A stretch of 23,914 bases of DNA from an uncultured Bacteroidota bacterium (lineage in GTDB: Bacteria > Bacteroidota > Bacteroidia > Chitinophagales > Chitinophagaceae). Positions 16,848 through 23,914 of this stretch are shown piece after piece. Position 1 is the first letter of the stretch. Every line of letters starts with the position of its first letter. A program made the position numbers and the translations under genes. The notes below the pieces were generated by a model. That model was not told the origin of the DNA. It saw nothing but the letters and a program-made list of their open reading frames with translations, and did not search any database. The DNA lies in the NCBI GenBank assembly GCA_946479615.1, contig CAMLGR010000066.1:1-23914 (forward strand), written 5' to 3'.

Positions 16848-18119
16848 ATGATCAATCTTTCCATACGTTCCTCCACTATCCGGCTGGGCATTTTTATCAG
16901 CACATTGATCATTGCTATTATTCTTGTCTTCCAATTGGTATGGCTGAAAAGAGTGTATCGCTTCGAACAAAAAGAGTTTGACAGGGGTGTTATCAAATCC
17001 ATCCGGGCGCTGTACGAAGATATCAACGCAAGCAATTACAGTTTCTCCCCCTTAAATAAGCTGGTGGAAAATCCTGAACCCCATCTTTACCTTGCCCGGA
17101 TCACTCTGCCTGTCAATACAGATTCAGTGAGCCAGTACCTTCATTACGAACTGGAAGAGTTTGGCATCTTTACTGATTGTCATATCGGTATTTATAGTAC
17201 CCAGGAAGGTAAATACACGTATACAGGATTATTGGAATCTGCAGGAACCAAAGAAAAACAAAAAGTAGTGATCCCTGATCCCGATACACAACATGATCAT
17301 ATTGCATTATACTTTCCCCGGCGCAGCCGGTATATCCTTGAACAAATGAATTTCTGGATCATCAGCAGCGCTGTATTACTCATCGTATTGATATTGTTTG
17401 GATGGAGCCTGTACTATTTCTACAAACAAAAATTTTTGAACGAAACCCAAAAGGATCTCATTCATAATTTCACGCATGAGTTTAAAACACCTGTTGCTGT
17501 GATCAGCCTGGCGGCTGATGTGTTAAAAAATAGATCGATTGTCGAAAAACCGGAAAAACTGGATACTTATGCCGGCATTGTCAAATACCAATCGGCTTAC
17601 CTGCAAACGCAGATCGAAAAGTTATTACGGTTTGCACATACACAATCCAGGCAGCTGCATTTAAACAGAGACAGAGTAAATATTCATGATCTGGTCAAAG
17701 AAGCGGTTAATAATCTTACTCCATTGATCAATGAAAGACACAGCCAGCTTACCCTGCATCTCGATGCAGACAATCCTTTCCTGGTGGCTGACCGTGATTA
17801 CCTGATCATTGTGATCACCAACCTCATCGATAATGCGATAAAATATTCCAAGACGCCTGTTATAGATATTACTACCCGGAGTTTATCTCATAAGATCATC
17901 CTGTCTGTAAAGGATAATGGTATTGGTATCGAGAGAAAACAACTGAAACGGATCTTCCAGAAATTTTACCGGATCAAAAGCGATGAGACCTATTACGCCA
18001 AAGGATTTGGACTGGGGTTAAGTTTCGTGAAAAAGATCGTGGACGCACACGGAGGGAAAATAAAAGCAGAAAGTATACCTGATAAAGGAAGTGAGTTTAC
18101 TATTGAATTGCCCGTATAA
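16848..18119 (+). CDS. membrane sensor histidine kinase
   Basis: The 423-residue kinase has one transmembrane helix near residues 13-33 and a second near 169-191. They bracket a periplasmic sensor domain of about 135 residues with no recognised fold. The dimerisation/phospho-acceptor helix carries His210 in NFTHEFKTP. The ATP-binding domain shows the N box (NLIDNAIKY), G1 (VKDNGIGI), an F box (FQKFYRI) and G2 (GFGLGLSF), and ends with the usual GSEFTIELPV. It is therefore a complete, active-type kinase. The response-regulator gene follows 13 bp after the stop. The signal is unknown. The upstream GTTAA array suggests control by its own partner. Confidence 0.95.
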   Translation: MINLSIRSSTIRLGIFISTLIIAIILVFQLVWLKRVYRFEQKEFDRGVIKSIRALYEDINASNYSFSPLNKLVENPEPHLYLARITLPVNTDSVSQYLHYELEEFGIFTDCHIGIYSTQEGKYTYTGLLESAGTKEKQKVVIPDPDTQHDHIALYFPRRSRYILEQMNFWIISSAVLLIVLILFGWSLYYFYKQKFLNETQKDLIHNFTHEFKTPVAVISLAADVLKNRSIVEKPEKLDTYAGIVKYQSAYLQTQIEKLLRFAHTQSRQLHLNRDRVNIHDLVKEAVNNLTPLINERHSQLTLHLDADNPFLVADRDYLIIVITNLIDNAIKYSKTPVIDITTRSLSHKIILSVKDNGIGIERKQLKRIFQKFYRIKSDETYYAKGFGLGLSFVKKIVDAHGGKIKAESIPDKGSEFTIELPV

Positions 18120-18132
18120 TAAATTTCAGCTC

Positions 18133-18828
18133 ATGCAACAAAAAACAAAAATCCTGGTAGCCGAAGATGATCTTCAACTCGGTTTTATCATTAAGGACAA
18201 CCTGGAAGAAGCAGGGTTCCAGGTGATCAATTGCCCTGATGGCGAAGTAGCCTGGGAACAATTTCAAAAAAATAACCCTGATCTCTGCATACTCGATGTG
18301 AATATGCCTTACCGTGACGGCTTTACACTGGCCCGGAAGATCAGGCAGAAAAGCGATATCGTTCCGCTGCTGTTCCTGACGGCCAAATCGCTGGAAGAAG
18401 ACAAATTAAAAGGATTTGAAGCCGGTGGTGATGATTTTATTGTGAAGCCTTTCAGCATGAAAGAACTACTATCAAGAATAAATGTGTTCCTCAGAAGGAA
18501 TAAAATGCTGGTGGCCGACGCCGGTCATTCATTTAAAATCGGCAGGTTCACATTCCTTGCAGAAGAATTGAGGTTGACGGCAGGTGATGAAACTGTATCG
18601 CTGACCCAACGTGAAAGCGAATTGCTGGAATTTCTATGTCAGCATCCGAATAAAGTATTGAAGAGGGAAGAGATCTTATCGAATGTATGGGGCAAGAATG
18701 ATTTTTTTCTCGGAAGAAGCATGGATGTATTTATTACAAGATTAAGAAAGTTACTGGCTTCCGAGCCATCTGTTTCCATTGAAACGATCCACAGTGTCGG
18801 CTATCGGTTTACTATGGCTGAAAATTAA
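18133..18828 (+). CDS. OmpR/PhoB-family response regulator
   Basis: The frame is open from 18091, but that start overlaps the kinase end. The ATG at 18133 gives the standard start MQQKTKILVAEDD and a 231-residue protein. The receiver domain (about 5-120) has acidic residues Glu11/Asp12/Asp13, phospho-acceptor Asp55 in CILDVNMP, Thr83 and Lys105 in VKPFS. The C-terminal winged helix (about 135-228) includes LTQRESELLEFLCQHPNKVL and SMDVFITRLRKLL, ending ETIHSVGYRF. Such proteins bind tandem half-sites as dimers. The stop codon is four bases from repeat copy 3. Confidence 0.96.
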   Translation: MQQKTKILVAEDDLQLGFIIKDNLEEAGFQVINCPDGEVAWEQFQKNNPDLCILDVNMPYRDGFTLARKIRQKSDIVPLLFLTAKSLEEDKLKGFEAGGDDFIVKPFSMKELLSRINVFLRRNKMLVADAGHSFKIGRFTFLAEELRLTAGDETVSLTQRESELLEFLCQHPNKVLKREEILSNVWGKNDFFLGRSMDVFITRLRKLLASEPSVSIETIHSVGYRFTMAEN

Positions 18829-18832
18829 ATCT

Positions 18833-18919
18833 CTATGTGAAACCTATGTTCCTATGTGCCTATGTGGTAAAAAGCTGGCTGGCGTAATCTCACCACATAG
18901 GAACATAGGTTTCACATAG
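18833..18919. repeat. CTATGT inverted-repeat element, copy 3 (87 bp)
   Basis: The left arm (18833-18868) has the full four CTATGT units. The right arm (18892-18919, 28 nt) lacks one 8-nt unit. The 23-nt spacer, read on the minus strand, starts GAGATTACGCCA and ends AGCTTTTT, i.e. the ends of the copy 1 spacer with about 25 nt missing from the middle. It fills almost the whole gap between the convergent response-regulator and E1 genes, four bases from either stop codon, and may serve as a bidirectional terminator. Confidence 0.9.
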
Positions 18920-18923
18920 GGTT

Positions 18924-20990
18924 TTAGAAATTCAGCAATTCTTTGATGGCAGCAGCTACTTTATCTCCATCCGGCAGCATGGCTTTTTCCAAAATTATAT
19001 TCATAGGAACCGCGGGAAGATCTAATGCACCTACTACTTTTACCGGCGCATCGAGGTTCTTAAAACATTGTGATGAGATCCTACCGGCAAGCGCTTCGGC
19101 AAAAGAATTGTTTTGCTGCTCTTCTGTCAGCACCAAACATCTTCCATGCACTTTTACCCTTTCCATGACCAGTTCTTCATCTAATGGATATAATGTACGC
19201 AGATCGACGATCTCTACCTGCTGATTGAATTTTGCAGCAGCAGCCTTCGCCCAGTATATCCCCATACCATAAGTGATCACCACACAGGATTCTCCATTAT
19301 CTTTTGCCGTATCTCCTGCCTGTAATAAAATATTCGCTTTGCCCAATGGCAATATATAATCGTTGGAAGGTTCAGGCGTTTTCGCATCTTCTGTTCCAGG
19401 TACTTTGCTCCAGTAAAGACCTTTGTGTTCCAGCATCACTACAGGATTGGGATCATAATACGCTGCCTTCAGCAATCCCTTCATATCAGCCGCATTGGAA
19501 GGATATACGATTTTGATACCCTTAACAGAAAGTAAGGTTGTTTCCACGCAACCGCTATGATAAGGTCCTCCTCCTCCATAAGCGCCAACCGGTACACGCA
19601 ATACCATCGACACCGGGAATTTTCCATTGCTGAGGTAACATGATTTGGATATTTCTGTCACCAGTTGGTTAAAGGCAGGATAGATATAATCACCAAATTG
19701 TACTTCTACAATCGGTTTTATTCCCAATGCGCTCATACCCACTGTCGACCCAACGATATAAGCTTCCTGTATAGCAGTATTGAATACCCTTTGTTCACCA
19801 AACTGTTCGCCCAATGTAGCTGTCTCCCGGAACACACCACCCAATCTTTTACCTACATCCTGTCCGTACAGGACAGCTTCGGGGTGTTCTTTCATCAATT
19901 CACGGATGGCAAACAACGCTGCGTCTACCATGATCACTTTGGCAGCACCTGCAGGCGCTCTTTCTCCCTGTTCAGTGGTAACCGGTGTAGGTGCAAATAC
20001 ATGCTCCTCTATGGTAGCCGGATCAGGTTCCGGCGATGCGACTGCTTTTGCAAAATGATCAGCAATCAATGTGCTTGCTTCCTCTTCTATTTGTACAAGT
20101 ATATTCTCCTCTACTCCTTTTGCTATTAATTTTCTCCGCAGTTTAGGTTGCGGATCATGTTCCAGGTGTTTTTGCCAATCTTCATCTGTTCTGTAAAATT
20201 CTTTTCTTACACCACTGGTATGATGCCCGAGCAGGGGCACCTGTGCATGCACGAGATAAGGTCTTCTTTCCTTACGGACAAATTCGCAGACATATTTCAT
20301 GACATCGAATGAGGCTTCGAAATCACTGCCATCCACCTGTATCACATTCAGTCCTTTGAAACCGGCAGCAAATTCAAAACAATTCATTGCCCGCGCTTCT
20401 TTATCCGTTACACTAATACCCCAGTTATTATCCTGTACCAGGTAAATGACCGGTAATTGTTTTAATACGGCAAACTGCAATGCCTCGCTCACTTCTCCTT
20501 CCGTCATGCTGGCATCCCCAAGTGAGCATATCACGACCGGGAACTGTCCTCCTGTTCCTTTACGTAAACGTGAGCCATCTGTTTTTTCCCAGTATTGAAC
20601 TCCCTGTGCCAATCCTGTTGTCGGAATGGCTTGCATACCGGTAGCGCTGCTTTGATGAATGATACCGGGCTTATCTTCTTCTTTTGAATTGGGATGTGCA
20701 TAGTATTCGCGACCGCCGGTGAAAATATCATTGCCTTTAGCCAGGAGTTGCAGCATCAATTCATACGGAGAAAATCCAAGACCCAGCAACAAACTCTCAT
20801 CGCGGTAATAAGGGCTTACATAATCCTGTGGTTGCAACTGGAAAGCGGTAGCGAGTTGAATCGCTTCATGGCCTCTTGATGTGGAATGCACGTATTTACA
20901 AATACTGCGGTTGGCCTCATAGGTTTCTGCCATGCATTTAGCCTGGCACATCAGGCGGTAAGCTTTGAATAGCGTGGATATATCTGTCAT
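18924..20990 (-). CDS. 2-oxoacid dehydrogenase E1, fused alpha and beta subunits (branched-chain type)
   Basis: This thiamine-diphosphate enzyme decarboxylates a 2-oxoacid and passes the acyl group to a lipoyl E2. The frame extends to a TTG at 21002, but the ATG at 20990 (MTDISTLFKAY, 688 residues) fits better. The alpha half (to about residue 325) carries the cofactor motif from GDASMTEGE to VQDNNWG (about 158-190). A linker rich in Pro/Glu (about 325-350) leads to the beta half, with GQDVGKRLGGVFRET, FGDYIYPAFNQ and RVPVGAYGGGGPYHSG, ending with a transketolase C-terminal domain (VEIVDLRTLYPLD). Fused E1 genes are common in Bacteroidota. Branched-chain 2-oxoacids are the probable substrate, with pyruvate as the alternative. 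No E2 or E3 gene lies nearby. A good promoter lies just upstream. Confidence 0.93.
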   Translation of the reverse strand: MTDISTLFKAYRLMCQAKCMAETYEANRSICKYVHSTSRGHEAIQLATAFQLQPQDYVSPYYRDESLLLGLGFSPYELMLQLLAKGNDIFTGGREYYAHPNSKEEDKPGIIHQSSATGMQAIPTTGLAQGVQYWEKTDGSRLRKGTGGQFPVVICSLGDASMTEGEVSEALQFAVLKQLPVIYLVQDNNWGISVTDKEARAMNCFEFAAGFKGLNVIQVDGSDFEASFDVMKYVCEFVRKERRPYLVHAQVPLLGHHTSGVRKEFYRTDEDWQKHLEHDPQPKLRRKLIAKGVEENILVQIEEEASTLIADHFAKAVASPEPDPATIEEHVFAPTPVTTEQGERAPAGAAKVIMVDAALFAIRELMKEHPEAVLYGQDVGKRLGGVFRETATLGEQFGEQRVFNTAIQEAYIVGSTVGMSALGIKPIVEVQFGDYIYPAFNQLVTEISKSCYLSNGKFPVSMVLRVPVGAYGGGGPYHSGCVETTLLSVKGIKIVYPSNAADMKGLLKAAYYDPNPVVMLEHKGLYWSKVPGTEDAKTPEPSNDYILPLGKANILLQAGDTAKDNGESCVVITYGMGIYWAKAAAAKFNQQVEIVDLRTLYPLDEELVMERVKVHGRCLVLTEEQQNNSFAEALAGRISSQCFKNLDAPVKVVGALDLPAVPMNIILEKAMLPDGDKVAAAIKELLNF

Positions 20991-21016
20991 TCCAACAAAC
21001 AAATGTAAGTAAGGCG

Positions 21017-21047
21017 CAAATTTAAGGGAAGAGGATGTAAGTACGAA
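21017..21047 (-). promoter_or_regulatory. promoter of the E1 gene
   Basis: On the minus strand TTCG (21047-21044), a 19-bp spacer and TAAATTTG (21024-21017) match the Bacteroidota promoter TTTG-N19-TAnnTTTG with one mismatch. The start point would be near 21010, giving a leader of about 20 nt to the ATG at 20990. This also supports 20990 over the TTG at 21002. Confidence 0.6.
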
Positions 21048-21115
21048 CTAAGATATACGAAGTACGAAAATCACGTGCCGGGGCAATAATACAGAGAGTA
21101 GACGGACTTAAACAC

Positions 21116-21235
21116 CTATGTGAAACCTATGTTTCTATGTGCCTATATGGTAAAGATTATGCAATGCTATTATAGTACCATGTCCGACTGGCGTAGATTC
21201 ACCACATAGGCACATAGAAACATAGGTTCACATAG
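21116..21235. repeat. CTATGT inverted-repeat element, copy 4 (120 bp)
   Basis: The left arm 21116-21151 differs from the copy 1 arm by one base (CTATAT for CTATGT in the fourth unit). The right arm 21201-21235 has lost one T. The 49-nt spacer, read on the minus strand, opens GAATCTACGCCA and ends ATAATCTTT, related to copies 1 and 3. Total length equals copy 1. It lies between the FAH-family gene (25 bp after its stop) and the E1 promoter, and could terminate the FAH transcript. Confidence 0.9.
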
Positions 21236-21259
21236 CTAACCCATCCCAAAAAATGCAGT

Positions 21260-21871
21260 TTATTTTACTTCGAGCTTGAACATACTATTGTCCTCCAGTA
21301 TGCCTTCGAGTTCATCCCCTACTACTACTTCTCCTACTCCTTCGGGTGTGCCGGTAAAGATCACATCGCCGATGTTTACAGAGAAATAGTTAGAGATGTA
21401 AGAAACGATCCGGTCAAAATTATGGACCATTTTGGCAGAGCTGCCTTGTTGCACCAGTTCTTTATTCTTGTATAATCCGAAATTGATATCTTTTTTATTC
21501 TTGAGGTCGGTAAAATTCACCCATTTGCCGATGACGGCAGAATTATCCCAGGCTTTAGCCTTTTCCCAGGGCAGGCCTTTTTCTTTTAATTCATTTTGAA
21601 TATCGCGGGCGGTAAAATCGATACCGGCTGTAACAGCATCATAATATTTACCGGCAAACTTTTCCTGTATATATTTTCCGTTCTTGCTGATACGGATCAC
21701 CAGTTCACATTCGTAATGAAGTTCGTTGGTAAATTCGGGGTAATAAAAAGGCGTATGGGGTTGTAGTAAAGCGCTTTTAGGCTTCATGAAAATTACCGGT
21801 TCATCAGGAACATCATTCCCTAGTTCCTTTGCATGTGCTGCATAGTTCCGGCCTACACAAAAAATCTTCAT
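21260..21871 (-). CDS. fumarylacetoacetate hydrolase (FAH) family protein, FAHD1-like
   Basis: The 203-residue cytoplasmic enzyme is of the short FAH type. MKIFCVGRNYAAHAKELGN at the start, FMKPKSALL (28-36), metal ligands Glu54 and Glu56 in HYECELVIRI, Asp85 in TAGIDFTARD and the C-terminal GDVIFTGTPEGVG are the conserved signatures. FAHD1-like members act as acylpyruvate hydrolases or oxaloacetate decarboxylases, while bacterial relatives include catechol-pathway isomerases. The exact substrate is open. It lies 146 bp downstream of pth on the same strand, and the gap carries small A/T-rich inverted repeats but no clear TAnnTTTG box. Confidence 0.9.
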   Translation of the reverse strand: MKIFCVGRNYAAHAKELGNDVPDEPVIFMKPKSALLQPHTPFYYPEFTNELHYECELVIRISKNGKYIQEKFAGKYYDAVTAGIDFTARDIQNELKEKGLPWEKAKAWDNSAVIGKWVNFTDLKNKKDINFGLYKNKELVQQGSSAKMVHNFDRIVSYISNYFSVNIGDVIFTGTPEGVGEVVVGDELEGILEDNSMFKLEVK

Positions 21872-21964
21872 AAATGAGGATAAATATTATTTTACCAAAT
21901 ACATCGGATACTTTTCAGTGGGTGTTCATCCCATATATTCTGGCTTTCAATAAGCGAATTGGAT

Positions 21965-22005
21965 ATTACTTATAATTAATAAGTTGGAGTGCTAAAATAA
22001 GTAAT
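21965..22005. other. small A/T-rich inverted repeats between pth and the FAH-family gene
   Basis: ATTACTTAT at 21965-21973 is repeated inverted as ATAAGTAAT at 21997-22005. A shorter ACTTA/TAAGT pair (21968-21984) overlaps the left arm. No T-run follows on the minus strand, so this is not a convincing terminator. It could be a regulator site or chance in A/T-rich DNA. Confidence 0.25.
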
Positions 22006-22017
22006 CACTTCCACTTA

Positions 22018-22593
22018 TCATAAAGAAAACAGTTTATTATTTACCTCGTTCATAGCGGCGTGGATCCCCCGGCTGGCAAAGTTTTCGATCACTTCTACGG
22101 AGCCTTCAACCTTCAATTTGACAAGGGGTTCTTCTTCCTTTTTCCATTTTCCGAGCACAAAATCAGACTGCATTCCTTTCGGGAAATCATTTCCGATGCC
22201 GAAACGTAAACGGGGATATTCCTGTGTGGCCAGGCTTTCCTGGATGCTTTTCAGGCCATTATGGCCACCATCGCTACCAGAGGGTCTTAACCGGAGTCGG
22301 TCTAAAGATAAAGCAACTTCATCTACTATGACAAGGATATTTTCAGGGGTAAATTTTTCCTTATCCATCCAATATTTAACCGCTTTGCCACTCAGGTTCA
22401 TAAAAGTAGTAGGGCAGATACAAACAAAGATCTTTCCTTTCCATTTGACTTCGGCGACAAACGCAAGACGGTCGGAACGGAAGCTACCGCCATGTTTTTG
22501 TACAAAGGCATTCACCACATCAAAACCGATATTATGTCTTGTGTGGGCATACTCATTGCCGATGTTGCCGAGGCCAACGATCAGAAATTTCAT
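22018..22593 (-). CDS. pth: peptidyl-tRNA hydrolase
   Basis: The 191-residue enzyme releases tRNA from prematurely dropped peptidyl-tRNA and is normally essential. Family motifs: LIVGLGNIGNEYAHTRHNIGF with Asn10 and catalytic His20, TFMNLSGKAV with Asn66, Asp91 in IVDEVALSL, and PSGSDGGHNGLKSI with Asn112. The usual HDDLDL around the catalytic Asp is changed to VDEVAL, while the substrate-binding residues remain. Length is typical. It follows rplY, as in many bacteria, but a terminator and a small structured element lie between the two. Confidence 0.97.
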   Translation of the reverse strand: MKFLIVGLGNIGNEYAHTRHNIGFDVVNAFVQKHGGSFRSDRLAFVAEVKWKGKIFVCICPTTFMNLSGKAVKYWMDKEKFTPENILVIVDEVALSLDRLRLRPSGSDGGHNGLKSIQESLATQEYPRLRFGIGNDFPKGMQSDFVLGKWKKEEEPLVKLKVEGSVEVIENFASRGIHAAMNEVNNKLFSL

Positions 22594-22616
22594 GATATAT
22601 CAGTTAACTTTTTCAA

Positions 22617-22672
22617 CCTGGCAACTCCACAGTCTGTTCCGATTACTGGCTGCACACTGCGTGATTGCCAGG
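22617..22672 (-). other. structured 56-nt element upstream of pth (possible three-way junction)
   Basis: CCTGGCAA (minus strand 22672-22665) pairs perfectly with TTGCCAGG (22624-22617). The 40 nt enclosed can form two further small stems, CAC/GTG and CAGT/ACTG. It directly follows the T-rich tail of the rplY terminator and ends 23 bases before the pth ATG. It might be a 5' leader structure for pth or an RNA of its own. No known family is recognised. Confidence 0.35.
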
Positions 22673-22682
22673 CTAAAAGAAA

Positions 22683-22722
22683 AACCCGTATCATTCTAAG
22701 CCATGCTAAAAGGATACGGGTT
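22683..22722 (-). terminator. intrinsic terminator after rplY
   Basis: AACCCGTATC and GATACGGGTT (10-bp perfect stem, 20-nt loop) are followed on the minus strand by TTTTTCTTTT. It starts 20 bases after the rplY stop codon and should end or reduce the prs-rplY transcript before pth. The loop is longer than usual, so some read-through is likely. Confidence 0.75.
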
Positions 22723-22741
22723 GATTATTTCTCCAGGGAAA

Positions 22742-23374
22742 TTACTTTTTCGCTTTATCAGCGGCAGGTGCAACAGCGACAGCAGGCGCAGCGGCGGCGG
22801 CAGGTGCAACTGTAGCTTCTTCCTGTTTCAATTGCCGTGTGAGTACTACCGATGCAATAGGAATACGAGGTGAATTCAGTATCTCGTAATTAGGTTCTTT
22901 TACATCTTCTACGCGGATGTTACCATTCAATTCCAGGTCATCAACCGGTATTTCAATCTGCTCTTTCAGGTATTTGGGAAGCGTTTTCACTTTCAATGAT
23001 TTCATTTTAGTGACCAGCTTACCTCCATCTTTTACACCTTTGGAAGAACCTGTGAATTTCAGCGGAATGTCGGCAACAACTTTTTTGTTTTCTACCAGTT
23101 CCAGCAGGTCTACGTGAATGAGCTTGTCATTCACTTTGTCAAACTGCAGATCTTTCAGGATGGCTGTGTACGTTTTGCCATCCAATTTTACTTCTGCGTA
23201 CTGAAAGCTTGGTGTGTATACTAAAGGTTTGAATGCCGCAGCAGGAGCGTAAAAATTTACTTCCTGTGCACCCCCGTAAATTACACCAGGCACAAAATCC
23301 TGAGAGCGGAGCTGGCGGGTGGCTGACTTGCCGAATCCGGTCCTCAGTTGTCCTTCGATTGTAATTGTCTTCAT
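22742..23374 (-). CDS. rplY: 50S ribosomal protein L25 (CTC-type, long form)
   Basis: The 210-residue protein binds 5S rRNA. The N-terminal L25 domain (MKTITIEGQLRTGFGKSATRQLR, then FVPGVIYGG and KDLQFDKVNDKLIHVDLLEL) spans about residues 1-95. The beta-rich CTC C-terminal domain follows (about 100-182: DIPLKFTGSSKGVKDGG, LPKYLKEQIEIPVDDLELN). An Ala/Pro-rich tail ends in DKAKK. Length and domain pair match the long form found in many bacteria rather than the 94-residue E. coli form. It lies 53 bp downstream of prs on the same strand. Confidence 0.95.
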   Translation of the reverse strand: MKTITIEGQLRTGFGKSATRQLRSQDFVPGVIYGGAQEVNFYAPAAAFKPLVYTPSFQYAEVKLDGKTYTAILKDLQFDKVNDKLIHVDLLELVENKKVVADIPLKFTGSSKGVKDGGKLVTKMKSLKVKTLPKYLKEQIEIPVDDLELNGNIRVEDVKEPNYEILNSPRIPIASVVLTRQLKQEEATVAPAAAAAPAVAVAPAADKAKK

Positions 23375-23427
23375 TGTATGTTGTTTAAAAAATTACGTTG
23401 TTCAGAGCTCTATTCACCATTGACCAT

Positions 23428-23914
23428 TCACAAACTTGGTCTCCGTTGAGAATGTACAAACAAACTCGTGATACTCTTATTCTCAAAGGCGTTACGTATA
23501 GCTACTGCAAACAGTTCGGAAACAGAGATCACTTTGATCTTTGAATTTTCGTTTTGCTTTTTGATCGGTATTGTATCACAAACCACCAGTTCTTCCAGCA
23601 CACTGTTCTCGATATTCTCGTATGCTTTTCCACTCAGTACCGGGTGTGTGATCAATGCCCTTACACTACGGGCGCCTTTTTCTTTTAAAAGAGCTGCACT
23701 TTTTGCCAATGTTCCCCCGGTATCGCAGATATCATCGATGATAACGATATCCTTCCCGGTTACATCACCGATCACCACCATACTTGCAATCTCATTGGCT
23801 CTTTTGCGGTGCTTATCGCAGATCACCATTTCGGTACCAAAATAATTGGCGATCTCCCTGATCCTGTTGGTAGCTCCCACGTCAGGGGCCGCAAAGGTAA
23901 GGTTTTCAAGCTTC
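23428..23914 (-). CDS. prs: ribose-phosphate pyrophosphokinase (partial, N-terminus beyond window)
   Basis: The C-terminal 161 residues of PRPP synthase, which makes phosphoribosyl pyrophosphate from ribose 5-phosphate and ATP. The frame is open to the right edge and has no start in the window. A GTG at 23880 is an internal Val in FAAPDVGATNRIREIA. The PRPP-binding loop is seen in IVIIDDICDTGGTL, with THPVLSGKAYENI and the C-terminal KIKVISVSELFAVAIRNAF also typical. The final residues SQRRPSL extend a little past the usual end. Linkage to rplY and pth is a common bacterial arrangement. Confidence 0.95.
   Translation of the reverse strand, partial: KLENLTFAAPDVGATNRIREIANYFGTEMVICDKHRKRANEIASMVVIGDVTGKDIVIIDDICDTGGTLAKSAALLKEKGARSVRALITHPVLSGKAYENIENSVLEELVVCDTIPIKKQNENSKIKVISVSELFAVAIRNAFENKSITSLFVHSQRRPSL

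Noticed and set aside
18091..18132. Longer start for the response regulator at 18091
   Set aside because: It would overlap the kinase coding end and add residues unlike any receiver domain; the ATG at 18133 gives the standard N-terminus.
20991..21002. TTG start for the E1 gene at 21002
   Set aside because: A proper ATG is four codons downstream, with a well-placed promoter; the extra four residues add nothing recognisable.
21039..21068. Two AAGTACGAA repeats 21 bp apart upstream of the E1 gene
   Set aside because: Short and degenerate; part of the first copy overlaps the promoter -33 region, and there is too little to call a regulatory array.
15201..21235. CTATGT repeats considered as a CRISPR array or tandem repeat locus
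   Set aside because: Copies are palindromic pairs kilobases apart between genes, not evenly spaced direct repeats with unique spacers, and no cas genes are present.
22617..22722. Possible tRNA gene between rplY and pth
   Set aside because: No T-loop or anticodon-arm signature and no 7-5-5-5 stem layout; the sequence is better explained by a terminator plus a short stem structure.
22742..22815. GC-rich repetitive stretch near the end of rplY
   Set aside because: It encodes the Ala/Pro-rich tail normal for long-form L25; simple codon repetition, not a mobile or regulatory repeat.

Overview
The window comes from a Bacteroidota chromosome, most likely a Chitinophagaceae-type soil or plant-matter degrader. 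The grounds are a SusC/SusD pair, lipoproteins with the K-(D/E)2-like export signal after the lipobox Cys, promoter boxes of the TAnnTTTG type, a fused E1 alpha/beta 2-oxoacid dehydrogenase, and a prs-rplY-pth block. The family assignment is inference.

Left part (1-15199): a glucuronoxylan utilisation locus. On the minus strand, read right to left, lie susC (11278-8093), susD (8074-6254), a surface GH10 endo-xylanase lipoprotein (6094-4547), xylulokinase xylB (4414-2936), class II xylose isomerase xylA (2907-1579) and an SGLT-type sodium/sugar symporter that runs off the left edge (1540 to 1). Divergently, on the plus strand, lie a LacI-family regulator (11968-12990) and a secreted GH67 alpha-glucuronidase (13031-15199). 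The proposed flow is: GH10 cuts xylan outside the cell, SusCD imports the oligosaccharides, GH67 removes (methyl)glucuronic acid in the periplasm, the symporter may bring in xylose, and XylA/XylB feed it to the pentose phosphate pathway. No beta-xylosidase is seen in the window. The 689-bp divergent intergenic region carries two identical LacI-type operators. Each sits at the 3' edge of a -7-like box, one facing lacI and one facing susC. If so, the susC mRNA has a structured leader of about 350 nt.

Middle part (15201-18828): an SDR oxidoreductase, a tiny secreted basic protein, and a sensor kinase/OmpR-type response regulator pair. Three GTTAA-type half-sites at 10-11 bp spacing stand before the small-protein gene, and three more before the kinase gene. 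They are candidate binding sites for the encoded regulator.

Right part (18924-23914, minus strand): a fused 2-oxoacid dehydrogenase E1, a fumarylacetoacetate-hydrolase-family enzyme, peptidyl-tRNA hydrolase, ribosomal protein L25, and ribose-phosphate pyrophosphokinase (cut by the right edge).

The most unusual non-coding signal is a family of long inverted repeats (about 87-120 bp) built from repeated CTATGT/ACATAG units. Four copies occur within 6 kb, all intergenic. One copy is built inside-out, and three share an asymmetric core in their spacer. They look like a MITE- or REP-like family.
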